Shown here: one piece after another, positions 1-11,394 of the stretch
How positions within the stretch are numbered: the first letter of the stretch is position 1
Layout of the letters: each line of letters starts with the position of its first letter
NCBI RefSeq assembly: GCF_002135415.1
Contig: NZ_NEGJ01000002.1
Location: forward strand, 186,001-250,000
Source of the DNA: Acinetobacter sp. ANC 3832
GTDB taxonomy: Bacteria; Pseudomonadota; Gammaproteobacteria; Pseudomonadales; Moraxellaceae
Length of the DNA: 64,000 nucleotides
Reading direction: 5' to 3'
Program-made: the position numbers and the translations under genes
Notes under the pieces: generated by a model
Seen by the model: the letters and a program-made list of their open reading frames with translations, nothing else
Told to the model about the DNA's origin: nothing
Database searches by the model: none

Positions 1-91
1 AAATAGAAGCTTCAAAATATAAGAATCATCAATTTTTTTACTTATTCATTTAAATACTACATCTTCCCTTTCAAAATAAATTTTGCTCACT

Positions 92-988
92 TTAATTCGC
101 TAACCATTGTCCTGCTTTAATTCGTGCTTTCTTACTTTCTGGTACAAAAGGTACGATTGGCCATGCATGCCACATTCCTGTCCAAATATCTAAAGTTGCA
201 TCTACACCATGGTCTTTTGCGCGCTTAATAAATTCACGGCTATCATCAAGTAACACTTCTTTTGAACCAACTTGAACATAAAATGGTGGTAAACCTGTAA
301 AGTCTGCAAATAATGGTGAGATGAATGGATCTTTGCGATCTGCATTCCCGACATAATGACGAGCAAAATCACGTTCTAAAAAATAAGTCCCTAAAAATGG
401 ATCTCGATGATCTTGCTTCTTATGACTTAAAGACGTTAGCGTTAAATCCAACCACGGCGACTGTAAATAAACCCGAGTAGGCATTTTTAAGTGTAAATCT
501 CGCAATTGAATACAAAGTGCTAATGCAAGATTTCCACCCGCAGAATCTCCTGCCAATACAATTTCATGGTTTGGATGTTTCGCAATAACATATTTCCATG
601 CCTCTAAAACATCATTTAAGGCATTCGGAAAACGAGCTTCAGGCGCTAATCTATAATCGGGTAAATAGGCAAATTCAGCCTCAGAAATTTTACACAGACT
701 TGCAACATAAGCCTTATAACTATTAGAGCTTCCAATAACAAACCCACCACCATGAATATAAAATAAAATTTTATTGAGATTTCTATTGGGTTTTAGATTA
801 CTAATTTGCATCATTTGAATATGTTCCAATTGATGCATACAGGTCTGAATATGAGATGGTACTGGAGAAAATCGAGTGCCTTGTTCAAATAATTTACGCA
901 TGAAATGAGTATTATTTTTATGTGCCAATAACATTCGTTTTTGTTGTTTAAACAGAAGCATAGCGATACGTGCTTGAGGACTGATCAC
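92..988 (-). CDS. alpha/beta hydrolase (hormone-sensitive-lipase-type esterase)
   Basis: A 298-residue protein of the hormone-sensitive lipase / carboxylesterase family, which hydrolyses short- to medium-chain acyl esters. The oxyanion-hole motif HGGG is at residues 79-82. The nucleophile elbow GDSAG is at 147-151 with Ser149. The remaining triad members are probably Asp248 (in LLDD) and His274 (in MWHAW). No signal peptide is visible, so it is probably cytoplasmic. The frame opens with GTG at 986-988 preceded by AGG about 7 nt upstream; an ATG ten codons in is an alternative. It is separated from the next gene by a strong terminator and appears to be a single-gene unit. The natural substrate cannot be read from the sequence. 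Confidence 0.85.
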   Translation of the reverse strand: MISPQARIAMLLFKQQKRMLLAHKNNTHFMRKLFEQGTRFSPVPSHIQTCMHQLEHIQMMQISNLKPNRNLNKILFYIHGGGFVIGSSNSYKAYVASLCKISEAEFAYLPDYRLAPEARFPNALNDVLEAWKYVIAKHPNHEIVLAGDSAGGNLALALCIQLRDLHLKMPTRVYLQSPWLDLTLTSLSHKKQDHRDPFLGTYFLERDFARHYVGNADRKDPFISPLFADFTGLPPFYVQVGSKEVLLDDSREFIKRAKDHGVDATLDIWTGMWHAWPIVPFVPESKKARIKAGQWLAN

Positions 989-1138
989 AGTTGTACCTGA
1001 GTTTTATATTTGTATACGCAAAGCCTAGCGTCTAATTCAATTAAAATAATTGGCTTTACACTAAAATTAATCTTAAAAACTGCAAAATAAGAGAATATAT
1101 TTCCCTTAAATCAAATTTATAGGCACTGTATTTTCAGA

Positions 1139-1173
1139 AAAAGAAAGCCAATGATCTACATTGGCTTTCTTTT
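1139..1173 (-). terminator. Rho-independent terminator (bidirectional)
   Basis: A perfect 15-bp stem (1139-1153 with 1159-1173) closes a 5-nt loop and has an A-tract on one side and a T-tract on the other. It lies just downstream of the gene at 1197-2087 on the minus strand and insulates the esterase gene. Confidence 0.85.
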
Positions 1174-1196
1174 ATCTCACTCTAGATTCATATGGA

Positions 1197-2087
1197 TTAA
1201 CTATACAAAGGTGGATGCACTTCTTCTTGGAAGCTTTCCATACCATATTCATCCGCTAGGCGTTCTTTCCAATATTCCACAATTTTACTATAATCAATTT
1301 CTGATGGATGGAAATCGGCTTTAAAATAAGAGAGATATTCAGGAATCAATGAAATCAACATTTTTGAAATCATATAAACACCGTATAAATTACCTGTCAC
1401 TTTAGGTACACTTTTCTTCCAATCTTGCATAAACAAACGACTCGCACCATAGAATGTCAAACTTGCAAAACCAGTCGTTACATTACGCATAATCATTCGA
1501 CGTAATTTGTCATCTTTATAAACAGATTGGTAGACGTCAAATGCAACTGCACGATGCTCAATTTCCTCGATGGCATGCCAAACCCAAAGTTTGATTGCAT
1601 CATCATCTAGAGTACTGAGAATCTCTGGATGTCTTAAAATATAGCCACCGAGTAAAGCGGTAAAATGCTCAAATGCACAAGTCACAGCCAACTGAACTTT
1701 TGGATGCACCGATTTGATAAATGAATCACGTGCAGCAAGCCAAGCCTGAAAACTATCTAAATTATAATCATCACGACGCCAAGCATCATTAAACTCTGCA
1801 TGTGCTTTAGAATGCATCGCTTCTTGACCAATAAAAGCCGCAATTTCTGTCTGCAATTTTTCATCTGTTACTTTGGCACGTACATTACGTACACTGTGTA
1901 CAAAAAATTGCTCACCGATCGGAAAAGTAGAAGAAAGTGCAGTCAATAAATGTGACATCACCGGAGAGTTCGCAAAAAAATGTCTACGAATTGCTTTCGG
2001 GTTAAAGCTTGGTTTACGGACTTTAATACCAATGGCTTTAGGACGATTTAAGTATGTTTTTTTTGCCGTCGCTTGAGCTAAACTCAT
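1197..2087 (-). CDS. PF10118-type 'metal-dependent hydrolase', ferritin-like
   Basis: A 296-residue soluble protein that resembles the family usually annotated as predicted metal-dependent hydrolase (PF10118). The sequence shows a pattern typical of ferritin-like di-iron proteins: Glu59, then ExxH at Glu89-His92, a third acidic residue at Glu140 (followed by His141), and a second ExxH at Glu175-His178. From this I infer a four-helix bundle binding two metal ions; whether it is a hydrolase, oxygenase or desaturase is unknown. The start at 2087 has an AGGAT-like ribosome site. It is monocistronic, with a terminator downstream and an inverted repeat in its upstream region. Sure of the family, unsure of the activity. 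Confidence 0.7.
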   Translation of the reverse strand: MSLAQATAKKTYLNRPKAIGIKVRKPSFNPKAIRRHFFANSPVMSHLLTALSSTFPIGEQFFVHSVRNVRAKVTDEKLQTEIAAFIGQEAMHSKAHAEFNDAWRRDDYNLDSFQAWLAARDSFIKSVHPKVQLAVTCAFEHFTALLGGYILRHPEILSTLDDDAIKLWVWHAIEEIEHRAVAFDVYQSVYKDDKLRRMIMRNVTTGFASLTFYGASRLFMQDWKKSVPKVTGNLYGVYMISKMLISLIPEYLSYFKADFHPSEIDYSKIVEYWKERLADEYGMESFQEEVHPPLYS

Positions 2088-2166
2088 AGGTCTAATCCTA
2101 CATTTGTCTGAATTTAGATCTATATTGACAGATGCTTTTTATTTGTACATTGCTAAAAAGCACACA

Positions 2167-2195
2167 AAATGACCAAAATGCTCATTTTGTCATTT
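2167..2195. promoter_or_regulatory. inverted repeat, possible operator
   Basis: AAATGACCAAAATG (2167-2180) and CATTTTGTCATTT (2183-2195) are reverse complements except for one unpaired C, with 2 nt between them. The repeat is 80-108 bp upstream of the start of the gene at 1197-2087, and no T-run follows, so an operator is more likely than a terminator. The binding factor is not known. Confidence 0.4.
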
Positions 2196-2341
2196 AAGCC
2201 AATTACTATAATAATAAGTTTAAATAAAAAATTATGATTAATAATTAAAAATCATGTATTTAAATAAAAATAATTCAATTAAATAAATTCAATATTTTGT
2301 CCAAACCATCAACTTTATTTATTTTTTATTGTAAGAATAAA

Positions 2342-2367
2342 CAAAGCCCACATTATTGTGGGCTTTG
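2342..2367 (-). terminator. terminator of gltBD
   Basis: An 11-bp stem (2342-2352 with 2357-2367), GC-rich in its middle, with a TTAT loop, about 40 bp after the gltD stop. A moderately T-rich tract follows on the minus strand. Confidence 0.75.
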
Positions 2368-2405
2368 GAAATTGATCTTTGAATTTTTAATACATCATAT
2401 CTATA

Positions 2406-3884
<1,479 letters not shown>

Positions 3885-3924
3885 TTAAAGTTATCCACAC
3901 CTGCCTAAAATTTGAGTAGTGGAA

Positions 3925-6900
3925 TTATTGTGGATCTGCTTGAGTTGTTTTCAAAAGTGTCTGCAAATTCGCAGCTTTTGGTTTTACAAGCCAGAATTTA
4001 CGGCTGTAATAGTCAAACTCATTGCGGATCTTATACGCCCAAGCACTACCTGTTTCTTTAATATGTTCATCTAAGATACGTGTTAAGAACTCTTGATGTT
4101 CTTCCATCGCCTCTGTAGAAATACGGTTTAATTCAATTAACTCATGGTTGTAATGGTCAACGAAGTCATTGTCAAGATCGAGTACATAAGCAAAACCACC
4201 CGTCATACCTGCACCGAAGTTATGCCCGACTTTACCCAGTACAGTTACAATACCACCCGTCATATATTCACAACAGTGATCACCTGCACCTTCAATTACA
4301 GCGAAAGCACCTGAGTTACGTACTGCAAAACGCTCACCTGCTGTACCCGCAGCAAAAACTTTACCACCAGTCGCACCATATAAACAGGTGTTACCGATAA
4401 TTGCAGTTTCTTGGGTTTGGAATGGTGAACCTTTTGGTGGGAAGATGGATACACGACCACCTGCCATACCTTTACCCACGTAATCGTTCGCATCACCTTC
4501 TAATTTGATGTGAAGACCACCTGCATTCCAAACACCTAAGGACTGACCCGCAGTACCTTTCAAGTTCATCACCACTGGATGCGCTTCCATGCTCAAGTTG
4601 CCATAGCGACGCGCTATTTCACCTGAAATACGTGCACCAATTGAACGGTCACAGTTACCAATCTTGAAGTGATAATCACCACCTGTACCCGCTTCAATTG
4701 CAGGAAGCATTTGGCTTACCATTTTCTCAGCAAGAACACCTTTATCAAACGGTGCATTGCCTTGAACTTGGCAATATTGCGCTTTACCTTCAGCAGATGG
4801 ATGCGATGTTAACAAAGCACTTAAATCTAAATGTGCATGTTTAGCTGTATCACCTGGTAATACTTCAAGTAAATCTGTACGACCAATCAAATCTTTCAGT
4901 GAAGATACACCTAAAGCTGCTAACCATTCACGCGTTTCTTCTGCAATAAAGTGGAAGAAATTGATCAGCATTTCAGGTTCACCAATATAGTGTTCCTGAC
5001 GTAAATGATCCTGTTGTGTTGCCACGCCTGTTGCACAGTTATTTAAGTGGCAAATACGAAGATATTTACAACCCAATGCGATCATTGGTGTAGAACCAAA
5101 ACCGAAGCTTTCTGCACCTAAGATAGCTGCTTTAACAACATCTAAACCTGTTTTTAAACCACCATCGGTTTGTACACGAACTTTGCCACGTAAGTCATTC
5201 ACACGAAGTGCTTGATGCGCTTCACTTAAACCTAATTCCCAAGGCGAACCCGCATGGTGAATCGAGGAAAGTGGCGATGCAGCTGTACCACCGTCATAAC
5301 CTGAAATAGTAATGAAATCAGCGTAGGCTTTTGCAACACCTGCAGCAATGGTTCCTACGCCCGGCTCTGAAACCAGTTTCACAGAGACCATCGCTTGTGG
5401 ATTGACTTGTTTTAAATCAAAGATCAATTGTGATAAATCTTCAATTGAATAAATATCATGATGCGGTGGCGGTGAAATCAGCGTTACACCCGGCACTGAG
5501 TAACGTAAACGTGCAATTAAGCCATTCACTTTACCACCCGGCAACTGACCACCTTCACCTGGTTTTGCACCTTGCGCCACTTTGATCTGTAACACTTCCG
5601 CAGACGTTAAATATGCAGGTGTTACACCAAAACGACCTGATGCAATTTGTTTAATTTTCGAGTTACGAATCGTACCGTAACGTGCAGGATCTTCACCGCC
5701 CTCACCTGAATTTGAACGACCACCAATGGTGTTCATAGCAATCGCAATAGCTTCATGTGCTTCAGGAGACAACGCACCTAAAGACATACCAGCAGAATCG
5801 AAACGTGGCAAGATCGCTTCAACAGATTCAACAGCTTCTAAAGGAATTGAATTATCTGTTTTTAATTTGAATAAATCACGAATCGTTGCGATTGGGCGAT
5901 TATTCACTAATTCAGCGTATTCTTTAAAGTCAGCATAATTCCCTGAACGTACCGATTTATGCAGTGCATTAATCACATCAGGGTTAAATGCATGATATTC
6001 CTTATCGAACACAAACTTGAGTAAACCACCTTGATCAATCGGCTTACGTGCTTTCCATGCATTTTCAGCTAATTTTTTCTGATCATTTTCCAGATCAACA
6101 AAAGTCGCACCTTGAATACGGCTTGGTACACCAAGGAAACATTGATCAACCACTTCAGAAGATAAACCCACAGCTTCAAATAATTGCCCACCACGATAAG
6201 AGGCAACCGTAGAAATACCCATTTTCGAAAGTACTTTTAATAAGCCTTTCTCAATTCCTTTACGGAAATTGGCTTGTGCATGAATTGGATCACCCAATAA
6301 TTCGCCTTTGGCAATCAAATCATTGATCACATCATAAGCCAAGTATGGATAAATCGCCGTTGCACCAAAACCAAGAATCACAGCAAATTGATGCGGATCA
6401 CGTGCCAGTGCTGTTTCGACAATAATATTGGCATCCGTACGTAAACCCACTTGAATCAAGTAATGGTGAATCGCACCTGTAACCATCGCAGCGTTCGCAG
6501 GTAAATAACCTTGACGGATTTTTCGATCTGAAATCACCAATAAGGTTTTACCATCACGAACGGCTTGAGCCGCTTCTTCGCAAATACGTGTGATTGCAGC
6601 TTGCAGACCTTCAGTTTCTACATAGTTTAAATCGATATCTGCGATTTCATAACCCTTACGACCTAAAGTACGCATTTGATGCATTTTAGAATTCGATAAA
6701 ACAGGGCTTGAAATAATTAAACGATCCGCATGTTCTGGGCTTTGTTCAAAAACATTTTGCTCACGCCCCAAACACGTTTCCAAAGACATCACAATCGATT
6801 CACGTAATGGATCAATCGGTGGATTGGTCACTTGGGCAAACTGTTGACGGAAATAGTCAGACAGATGACGAACCTGACGTGACAATACTGCCATCGGTGT

Positions 6901-8406
6901 ATCATCACCCATTGAACCTACTGCTTCCTGACCACTTTCAGCAATCGGACGAAGCAATTGATCACGTTCTTCAAAGGTCACCATAAACATTTTTTGTGCC
7001 GCTTTGAGGTCATCGCCTTTTAAGCCTTGGTCACATAAATATTCTTCAAGCTCAGGGCTACCTTGTAAACGCACTGAATTTGCACGCAACCATTCACGGT
7101 ATGGACGCATGCTTTTCAAATGATTGCTGACATCTTTAGTATCTAGCAATTTACCCGTCAAAGTATCAATCACCAAGATTTGACCTGGACCAACACGACC
7201 TTTAGAAATTACATCTTCAGGTTCATAACCCCACACCCCAATTTCTGATGCAAGTGTGATGTAACCATTTTTGGTAATCACCCAACGTGCCGGACGTAAA
7301 CCATTACGGTCAAGCATACAAATTGCATGACGACCATCTTGAATCACAAGACCTGCAGGACCATCCCAAGCTTCCATATGCTTAGAGTTAAATTCATAAA
7401 ATGCACGTAAATCAGCATCTAAAGTTTCAACATTCTGCCAAGCAGGCGGAACAAGCATACGAAGCGCGCGGAATAAATCCATGCCACCGCCCACAAGAAT
7501 CTCAAGCATGTTATCCATACTTGAAGAATCTGAACCAGTGCGGTTTACAATAGGTTTTAAATCGGCTAAGCCTGGTAATAATGGGTTTTCAAATTTAGGT
7601 GCACGTGCCATTGCCCAGTTACGGTTTGCCGTAATGGTATTAATTTCACCATTGTGTGCAAGATAACGGAACGGCTGAGCCAAATGCCAAAGGGGCAAGG
7701 TATTCGTTGAGAAGCGTTGGTGAAAAACTACAATGTGTGATTTTAGACGTTCATCAGCAAGGTCGGTGTAGAAGTCAGCAATGGCTTCTGGCATCATCAA
7801 ACCTTTATAGGTAATCACATTTGAAGACAATGTAGTTACATAAAATGATTTGTCATTGCTCAGTAGTTGCTCTGCACGACGACGTGCTAAAAATAATTTA
7901 CGGTTAAATTCAACTTCATCCACACCCATTGGGCAATTGACAATCACTTGCTCAAAAGCCGGCATAGAACGTAAAGCAATTTCACCTAAAGCATCAATAT
8001 TGGTCGGCACAACACGCCAAGCAAGTACTCTTAAACCTTCAGATTCAATTTCTTTGGCTAAAATATTTTTTGCATTCTGTGCAATCGCTGAATCTAAGCT
8101 TAAGAAAATTGTACCTACAGCAAAAACTTCACTCAGTGTAATATCACTGAGTTTTTTTGCTTCTTCACGGAAAAATTGTTTTGGCATTGCCAATAATAGT
8201 CCGCAACCATCGCCTGTTTTGCCATCTGCAGCAATACCACCACGGTGCGTCATACAACTTAGACTATGCATTGCGGTCTTGACTAAGTCATGACTTGCAT
8301 CACCCTGCATATGGGCGATCAAACCGAAACCACAGTTATCTTTAAACTCATCCGGTTGGTATAAACCTTGAGCGGGAGCTACAGTATTAGGCGATGGCAT
8401 GTGCAT
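3925..8406 (-). CDS. gltB: glutamate synthase [NADPH] large subunit
   Basis: 1,493 residues from the start chosen here, close to the family norm of about 1,490. The frame is open 15 codons further upstream, but the ATG at 8404-8406 has a clear AAGAAGG site 7 nt before it. The short N-terminal propeptide ends before DNCGFG, where the Cys becomes the catalytic nucleophile of the class II glutaminase domain (about the first 400 residues). The central domain, the FMN/3Fe-4S synthase domain ([16 protein letters not shown] region) and a C-terminal beta-helix rich in GG repeats follow. It works with the gltD product downstream. Its upstream region carries interleaved inverted repeats, suggesting nitrogen or glutamate control. 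Confidence 0.97.
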   Translation of the reverse strand: MHMPSPNTVAPAQGLYQPDEFKDNCGFGLIAHMQGDASHDLVKTAMHSLSCMTHRGGIAADGKTGDGCGLLLAMPKQFFREEAKKLSDITLSEVFAVGTIFLSLDSAIAQNAKNILAKEIESEGLRVLAWRVVPTNIDALGEIALRSMPAFEQVIVNCPMGVDEVEFNRKLFLARRRAEQLLSNDKSFYVTTLSSNVITYKGLMMPEAIADFYTDLADERLKSHIVVFHQRFSTNTLPLWHLAQPFRYLAHNGEINTITANRNWAMARAPKFENPLLPGLADLKPIVNRTGSDSSSMDNMLEILVGGGMDLFRALRMLVPPAWQNVETLDADLRAFYEFNSKHMEAWDGPAGLVIQDGRHAICMLDRNGLRPARWVITKNGYITLASEIGVWGYEPEDVISKGRVGPGQILVIDTLTGKLLDTKDVSNHLKSMRPYREWLRANSVRLQGSPELEEYLCDQGLKGDDLKAAQKMFMVTFEERDQLLRPIAESGQEAVGSMGDDTPMAVLSRQVRHLSDYFRQQFAQVTNPPIDPLRESIVMSLETCLGREQNVFEQSPEHADRLIISSPVLSNSKMHQMRTLGRKGYEIADIDLNYVETEGLQAAITRICEEAAQAVRDGKTLLVISDRKIRQGYLPANAAMVTGAIHHYLIQVGLRTDANIIVETALARDPHQFAVILGFGATAIYPYLAYDVINDLIAKGELLGDPIHAQANFRKGIEKGLLKVLSKMGISTVASYRGGQLFEAVGLSSEVVDQCFLGVPSRIQGATFVDLENDQKKLAENAWKARKPIDQGGLLKFVFDKEYHAFNPDVINALHKSVRSGNYADFKEYAELVNNRPIATIRDLFKLKTDNSIPLEAVESVEAILPRFDSAGMSLGALSPEAHEAIAIAMNTIGGRSNSGEGGEDPARYGTIRNSKIKQIASGRFGVTPAYLTSAEVLQIKVAQGAKPGEGGQLPGGKVNGLIARLRYSVPGVTLISPPPHHDIYSIEDLSQLIFDLKQVNPQAMVSVKLVSEPGVGTIAAGVAKAYADFITISGYDGGTAASPLSSIHHAGSPWELGLSEAHQALRVNDLRGKVRVQTDGGLKTGLDVVKAAILGAESFGFGSTPMIALGCKYLRICHLNNCATGVATQQDHLRQEHYIGEPEMLINFFHFIAEETREWLAALGVSSLKDLIGRTDLLEVLPGDTAKHAHLDLSALLTSHPSAEGKAQYCQVQGNAPFDKGVLAEKMVSQMLPAIEAGTGGDYHFKIGNCDRSIGARISGEIARRYGNLSMEAHPVVMNLKGTAGQSLGVWNAGGLHIKLEGDANDYVGKGMAGGRVSIFPPKGSPFQTQETAIIGNTCLYGATGGKVFAAGTAGERFAVRNSGAFAVIEGAGDHCCEYMTGGIVTVLGKVGHNFGAGMTGGFAYVLDLDNDFVDHYNHELIELNRISTEAMEEHQEFLTRILDEHIKETGSAWAYKIRNEFDYYSRKFWLVKPKAANLQTLLKTTQADPQ

Positions 8407-8602
8407 AGCGTACCCTTCTTTTAACATGGCCCTTAGGGCAAAAACATTCAAATTATCAAAATCACGACTTCTTTAGAGCCTGCTCTACATCTTCAGTAAA
8501 ACACTGAACGATGATCTTGCTCCAGTCAGTATTCACTTTAATTGCAAAATTGTTTTACAAGCTTTGCACTTCTTTAAAGCAAATGAACTCACTTAAATCG
8601 CA

Positions 8603-8705
8603 CACTAATTGAATCGTTTCGCGCCAAAATAGGGACTATTAACTCAATTAGTGCACCAATAAAGCAAAAAATATGCCAAACCTTATTTTTATTTACGAAA
8701 CGATT
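8603..8705. promoter_or_regulatory. interleaved inverted repeats upstream of gltB
   Basis: Pair A: CACTAATTGA (8603-8612) and its exact complement TCAATTAGTG (8644-8653). Pair B: AATCGTTTCG (8612-8621) and its exact complement CGAAACGATT (8696-8705). The arms of the two pairs alternate along the DNA. They lie about 200-300 bp upstream of the gltB start and may be operators for a dimeric regulator acting by looping, or alternative RNA folds. Regulatory role is inferred. Confidence 0.4.
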
Positions 8706-8759
8706 TAAATATCGTGAAATAAAAGCATTAGTATTTTTTAGTGAATCATCTTATTCAAA

Positions 8760-8786
8760 CATACCGCACCATTATTGTGCGGTATG
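8760..8786 (-). terminator. hairpin ending the pil-aro operon
   Basis: CATACCGCAC and GTGCGGTATG form a perfect 10-bp stem around a 7-nt loop, about 40 bp after the SPOR-protein stop on the minus strand. The T-run on that strand is weak, so termination may be partial and some transcripts may run on towards gltB. Confidence 0.6.
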
Positions 8787-8827
8787 CTTATTTTTATAAC
8801 TTAATTTGCGCTATTTTAGAACCACTT

Positions 8828-9694
8828 TTAGTTAAATGGATCACTTATTTCATGTTGTACAGGTTTTTTCTCAGCAGCACCATTTTCTTTGGCTTTAGGT
8901 TGTTCTGCTTGCCCCTGATTCACAGTCGATTGTGAGCGTTGCACATCAACCACCTGACCTTGTTGATCTTTACGTGTAATTGTTGTCTTTGTTGCGGTTT
9001 CCATTGCGCTTGTAATTGGAGAAGCCACCACTGGTTTTGGCAATAAAGTTTCATCAATGATCGGTAATGGCGCAGATTTTAGCTTCACTTCATACAGCTT
9101 ATTACTACCACCCTGCATTTCATCTGCACCTAAATCATTCACCAAAGGCACATATTGATCAATTTGTATCGCTTTAGGATGTACTGAAGCAGGCAAACCC
9201 AAACTTAATTGTGTCAGCTGGGTTTTAGCTTCCGCATCACTTTTAAATACGCCATACGCTAAAACATATTGTTCAGCCTGATTTTCACCACTTAAACGAA
9301 AATAAATGAAATTTTTACGATCTATTTGTTTTAATAAAAAACTTTTAATGATGTCTTCGTCAGTTGTACGGAAAAGTTCAAGTGTCCAATTTTTTTTATT
9401 TTCTTGAATAAATTTTGTGCCACGAAACTCAACCCCGTGATTGCCTGAAGCGACCATACGTGTTGTTTGTTCTAGTGGTCTTACTTCATCCGTCAAGCTA
9501 CCTAAATGTGTTGTTGCAGTGACTTTCTCAGATTGAATTTGCACTTGTGAATCTTCAATTGGATTTTCGGTTGTGACCAAAGATTTAGTATCCGTCATTA
9601 CCCAGAAAATAAGTGCAACCAAAAGACAGAGCAACCCACCAATCAACCAAATATATTGTCGAATATTTTGCCAATTTAAACGGACTGCTCGCAT
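8828..9694 (-). CDS. SPOR-domain inner-membrane protein (DamX-like)
   Basis: A 288-residue bitopic protein. One transmembrane segment lies at about residues 14-33 after a short basic cytoplasmic tail. A linker follows, then a SPOR-like domain at about 105-190 (NWTLELFRTT to the ALP-rich end), then a low-complexity tail rich in Gln and Lys. SPOR domains bind denuded glycan strands at the division septum. Its place directly after aroB, with a 15-bp gap, matches the position of DamX in other gammaproteobacteria, although no dam gene follows. A role in cell division is inferred from domain and position; sequence identity to DamX is low, so no symbol is given. Confidence 0.7.
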   Translation of the reverse strand: MRAVRLNWQNIRQYIWLIGGLLCLLVALIFWVMTDTKSLVTTENPIEDSQVQIQSEKVTATTHLGSLTDEVRPLEQTTRMVASGNHGVEFRGTKFIQENKKNWTLELFRTTDEDIIKSFLLKQIDRKNFIYFRLSGENQAEQYVLAYGVFKSDAEAKTQLTQLSLGLPASVHPKAIQIDQYVPLVNDLGADEMQGGSNKLYEVKLKSAPLPIIDETLLPKPVVASPITSAMETATKTTITRKDQQGQVVDVQRSQSTVNQGQAEQPKAKENGAAEKKPVQHEISDPFN

Positions 9695-9709
9695 GGTGTT
9701 ACCTTTATC

Positions 9710-10789
9710 TTAAATTTGATTTGCAAGAATTGCTTGTTTCATCAATTCCACATCAAAGTCTTTAGTTATAATTGCACAGCCCAATTGTTTCATCAGAACT
9801 AAGCGCAACTGCCCATTCAATACTTTTTTATCATGAGACATATATGATAAAAACGCATCAAGTGGAATTTGAGGACATGCTACAGGCAAATTTGCTCGAT
9901 GAATAATCTTTTTTGTACGCGCTAAATCTTCAGATGAAATCCAGCCCATTCGATGTGATAAATCGGCAGCCATCACCATACCTGTTGCTACAGCTTCGCC
10001 ATGCAACCACACACCATAGCCCAAGTACGACTCTATAGCATGTCCAAAAGTATGCCCTAAATTTAATAATGCACGCTCACCTTGCTCTTTTTCATCATTG
10101 GCAACAATTCGTGCTTTGTGAGCACATGAACGATAGACAGCCTCAGCCAATAAAGCAGAATCACGCGCGACCAAAGCATCTATATGTTCTTCAAGCCATG
10201 CCAAAAACTCAACATCACCTAAAAGTGCATATTTAATTACTTCCGCCAAACCTGCGGAAAGTTCACGATCAGGCAAGGTATTTAATTGTGCCATATCAGC
10301 CAAAACCACTTGCGGCTGTTGAAAAGCACCAATCATATTCTTCCCAAGAAGGTGATTAATCCCTGTTTTACCACCGACACTTGAATCTACCTGAGACAAT
10401 AATGTTGTTGGTACTTGAATAAAATACACACCGCGCTGAAAACATGCAGAAGCAAAACCTGCCATATCACCAATCACACCACCGCCAAGAGCCAAAACAG
10501 TGCAATCTCGATTAAAACCAGTTTCCAACAAAGCATCAAAAATTAAATTAAGGTGTTCAATATTTTTATATTTTTCACCATCAGCTAATACACACGTCTC
10601 AACTTTTTTACCCAAAGCGCTTATAGCATCAACATAATGTTTTAAATACAATGGTTGAACCGTTGTATTCGTCACAATCATCACTTGCTTGCCTTTAATA
10701 TAAGGTTCAAGTAATTGCTGTGGATTTAATTGACTACCAATAAAGATAGGATAACGACGATCGCCAAGTTCAACGTGTAAAGTTTGCAT
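9710..10789 (-). CDS. aroB: 3-dehydroquinate synthase
   Basis: A 359-residue enzyme of the shikimate pathway that turns DAHP into 3-dehydroquinate using NAD and a divalent metal. Visible motifs are the NAD-binding [11 protein letters not shown] (around residue 103-113), the active-site stretch [18 protein letters not shown] (around 126-143) and the metal-ligand motif [10 protein letters not shown] (around 244-253). An AGGA site sits 5 nt before the ATG at 10789. The gap to aroK is 26 bp, so the two shikimate genes form part of one operon with the pilus genes. Length and motifs are normal. Confidence 0.97.
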   Translation of the reverse strand: MQTLHVELGDRRYPIFIGSQLNPQQLLEPYIKGKQVMIVTNTTVQPLYLKHYVDAISALGKKVETCVLADGEKYKNIEHLNLIFDALLETGFNRDCTVLALGGGVIGDMAGFASACFQRGVYFIQVPTTLLSQVDSSVGGKTGINHLLGKNMIGAFQQPQVVLADMAQLNTLPDRELSAGLAEVIKYALLGDVEFLAWLEEHIDALVARDSALLAEAVYRSCAHKARIVANDEKEQGERALLNLGHTFGHAIESYLGYGVWLHGEAVATGMVMAADLSHRMGWISSEDLARTKKIIHRANLPVACPQIPLDAFLSYMSHDKKVLNGQLRLVLMKQLGCAIITKDFDVELMKQAILANQI

Positions 10790-10815
10790 GAGTTCCTACG
10801 CCAATAAACGTGTGT

Positions 10816-11358
10816 TTAATTCAATTCTTCAGCAATAATTAACTGTAAAATATTTTGTGCTAAATCACGTGCAGCACCCTGATTTGTTTCAATAATATAA
10901 TGTGCAACTTCGCGATAAAGCGGATCTCTAGCTTTGAGCAGATCTCTTAATTTTTTTTCAGGATTTTCGACTTGAAGAAGCGGACGATTTTTATCGCGAT
11001 AAGTTCGCTGTAGTTGAATTTCTACAGGAGTGTAAAGATAAATCACAATTCCACGATGATTGAGAAATTCGCGATTTTCCACTTGGGTGACAGCACCACC
11101 ACCCGTTGCAACGACCAAATTTTTTTTTGAGGTAAGGTCTTCTATGACTGTTGTTTCACGCGAACGAAAGCCAAGTTCACCTTCCTTTTCAAAAATCCAT
11201 GGAATGGTTGCACCTGTCTTACGTTCAATTTCATGATCACTATCTAAAAATTCACGCCCCAATAAGTCTGCCAAATGCCGACCCACTGTAGTTTTCCCTG
11301 CGCCCATGGGCCCTACCAAATAAATGTTTGGTAGGGACTCAAACTCTTTGCTTTGCAA
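10816..11358 (-). CDS. aroK: shikimate kinase
   Basis: A 180-residue P-loop kinase that phosphorylates shikimate with ATP. The Walker A motif GPMGAGKTTVG is at residues 16-26; the shikimate-binding SDHE and ATGGGAV motifs follow. The start is unusual: TTG at 11356-11358, preceded by AGGTGA 4 nt upstream, with no ATG before the P-loop. A TTG start may lower translation relative to its neighbours. The gene is 36 bp after pilQ and 26 bp before aroB, in the order pilQ-aroK-aroB known from Pseudomonas and the enterics. Confidence 0.95.
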   Translation of the reverse strand: MQSKEFESLPNIYLVGPMGAGKTTVGRHLADLLGREFLDSDHEIERKTGATIPWIFEKEGELGFRSRETTVIEDLTSKKNLVVATGGGAVTQVENREFLNHRGIVIYLYTPVEIQLQRTYRDKNRPLLQVENPEKKLRDLLKARDPLYREVAHYIIETNQGAARDLAQNILQLIIAEELN

Positions 11359-11394
11359 GGAGTCACCTATTGAATTGCTTTCATTGAAAGTATA

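Larger units (their letters stand above)
2088..2405. other. intergenic region, 318 bp
   Basis: AT-rich gap between two minus-strand genes. It holds the upstream region of the ferritin-like gene, including a near-perfect inverted repeat at 2167-2195, and the gltD terminator at 2342-2367. No coding sequence is supported. Confidence 0.7.
8407..8827. other. gltB upstream region, 421 bp
   Basis: No coding sequence is supported. On the minus strand it forms the gltB promoter and leader. It contains the gltB ribosome site, two interleaved 10-bp inverted-repeat pairs between 8603 and 8705, and a hairpin at 8760-8786 that probably ends the upstream pil-aro operon. Confidence 0.7.

Noticed and set aside
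7850..8293. 147-codon plus-strand frame opposite gltB
   Set aside because: Antisense shadow of the glutaminase domain of gltB; low-complexity Ser/Ala/Lys composition.
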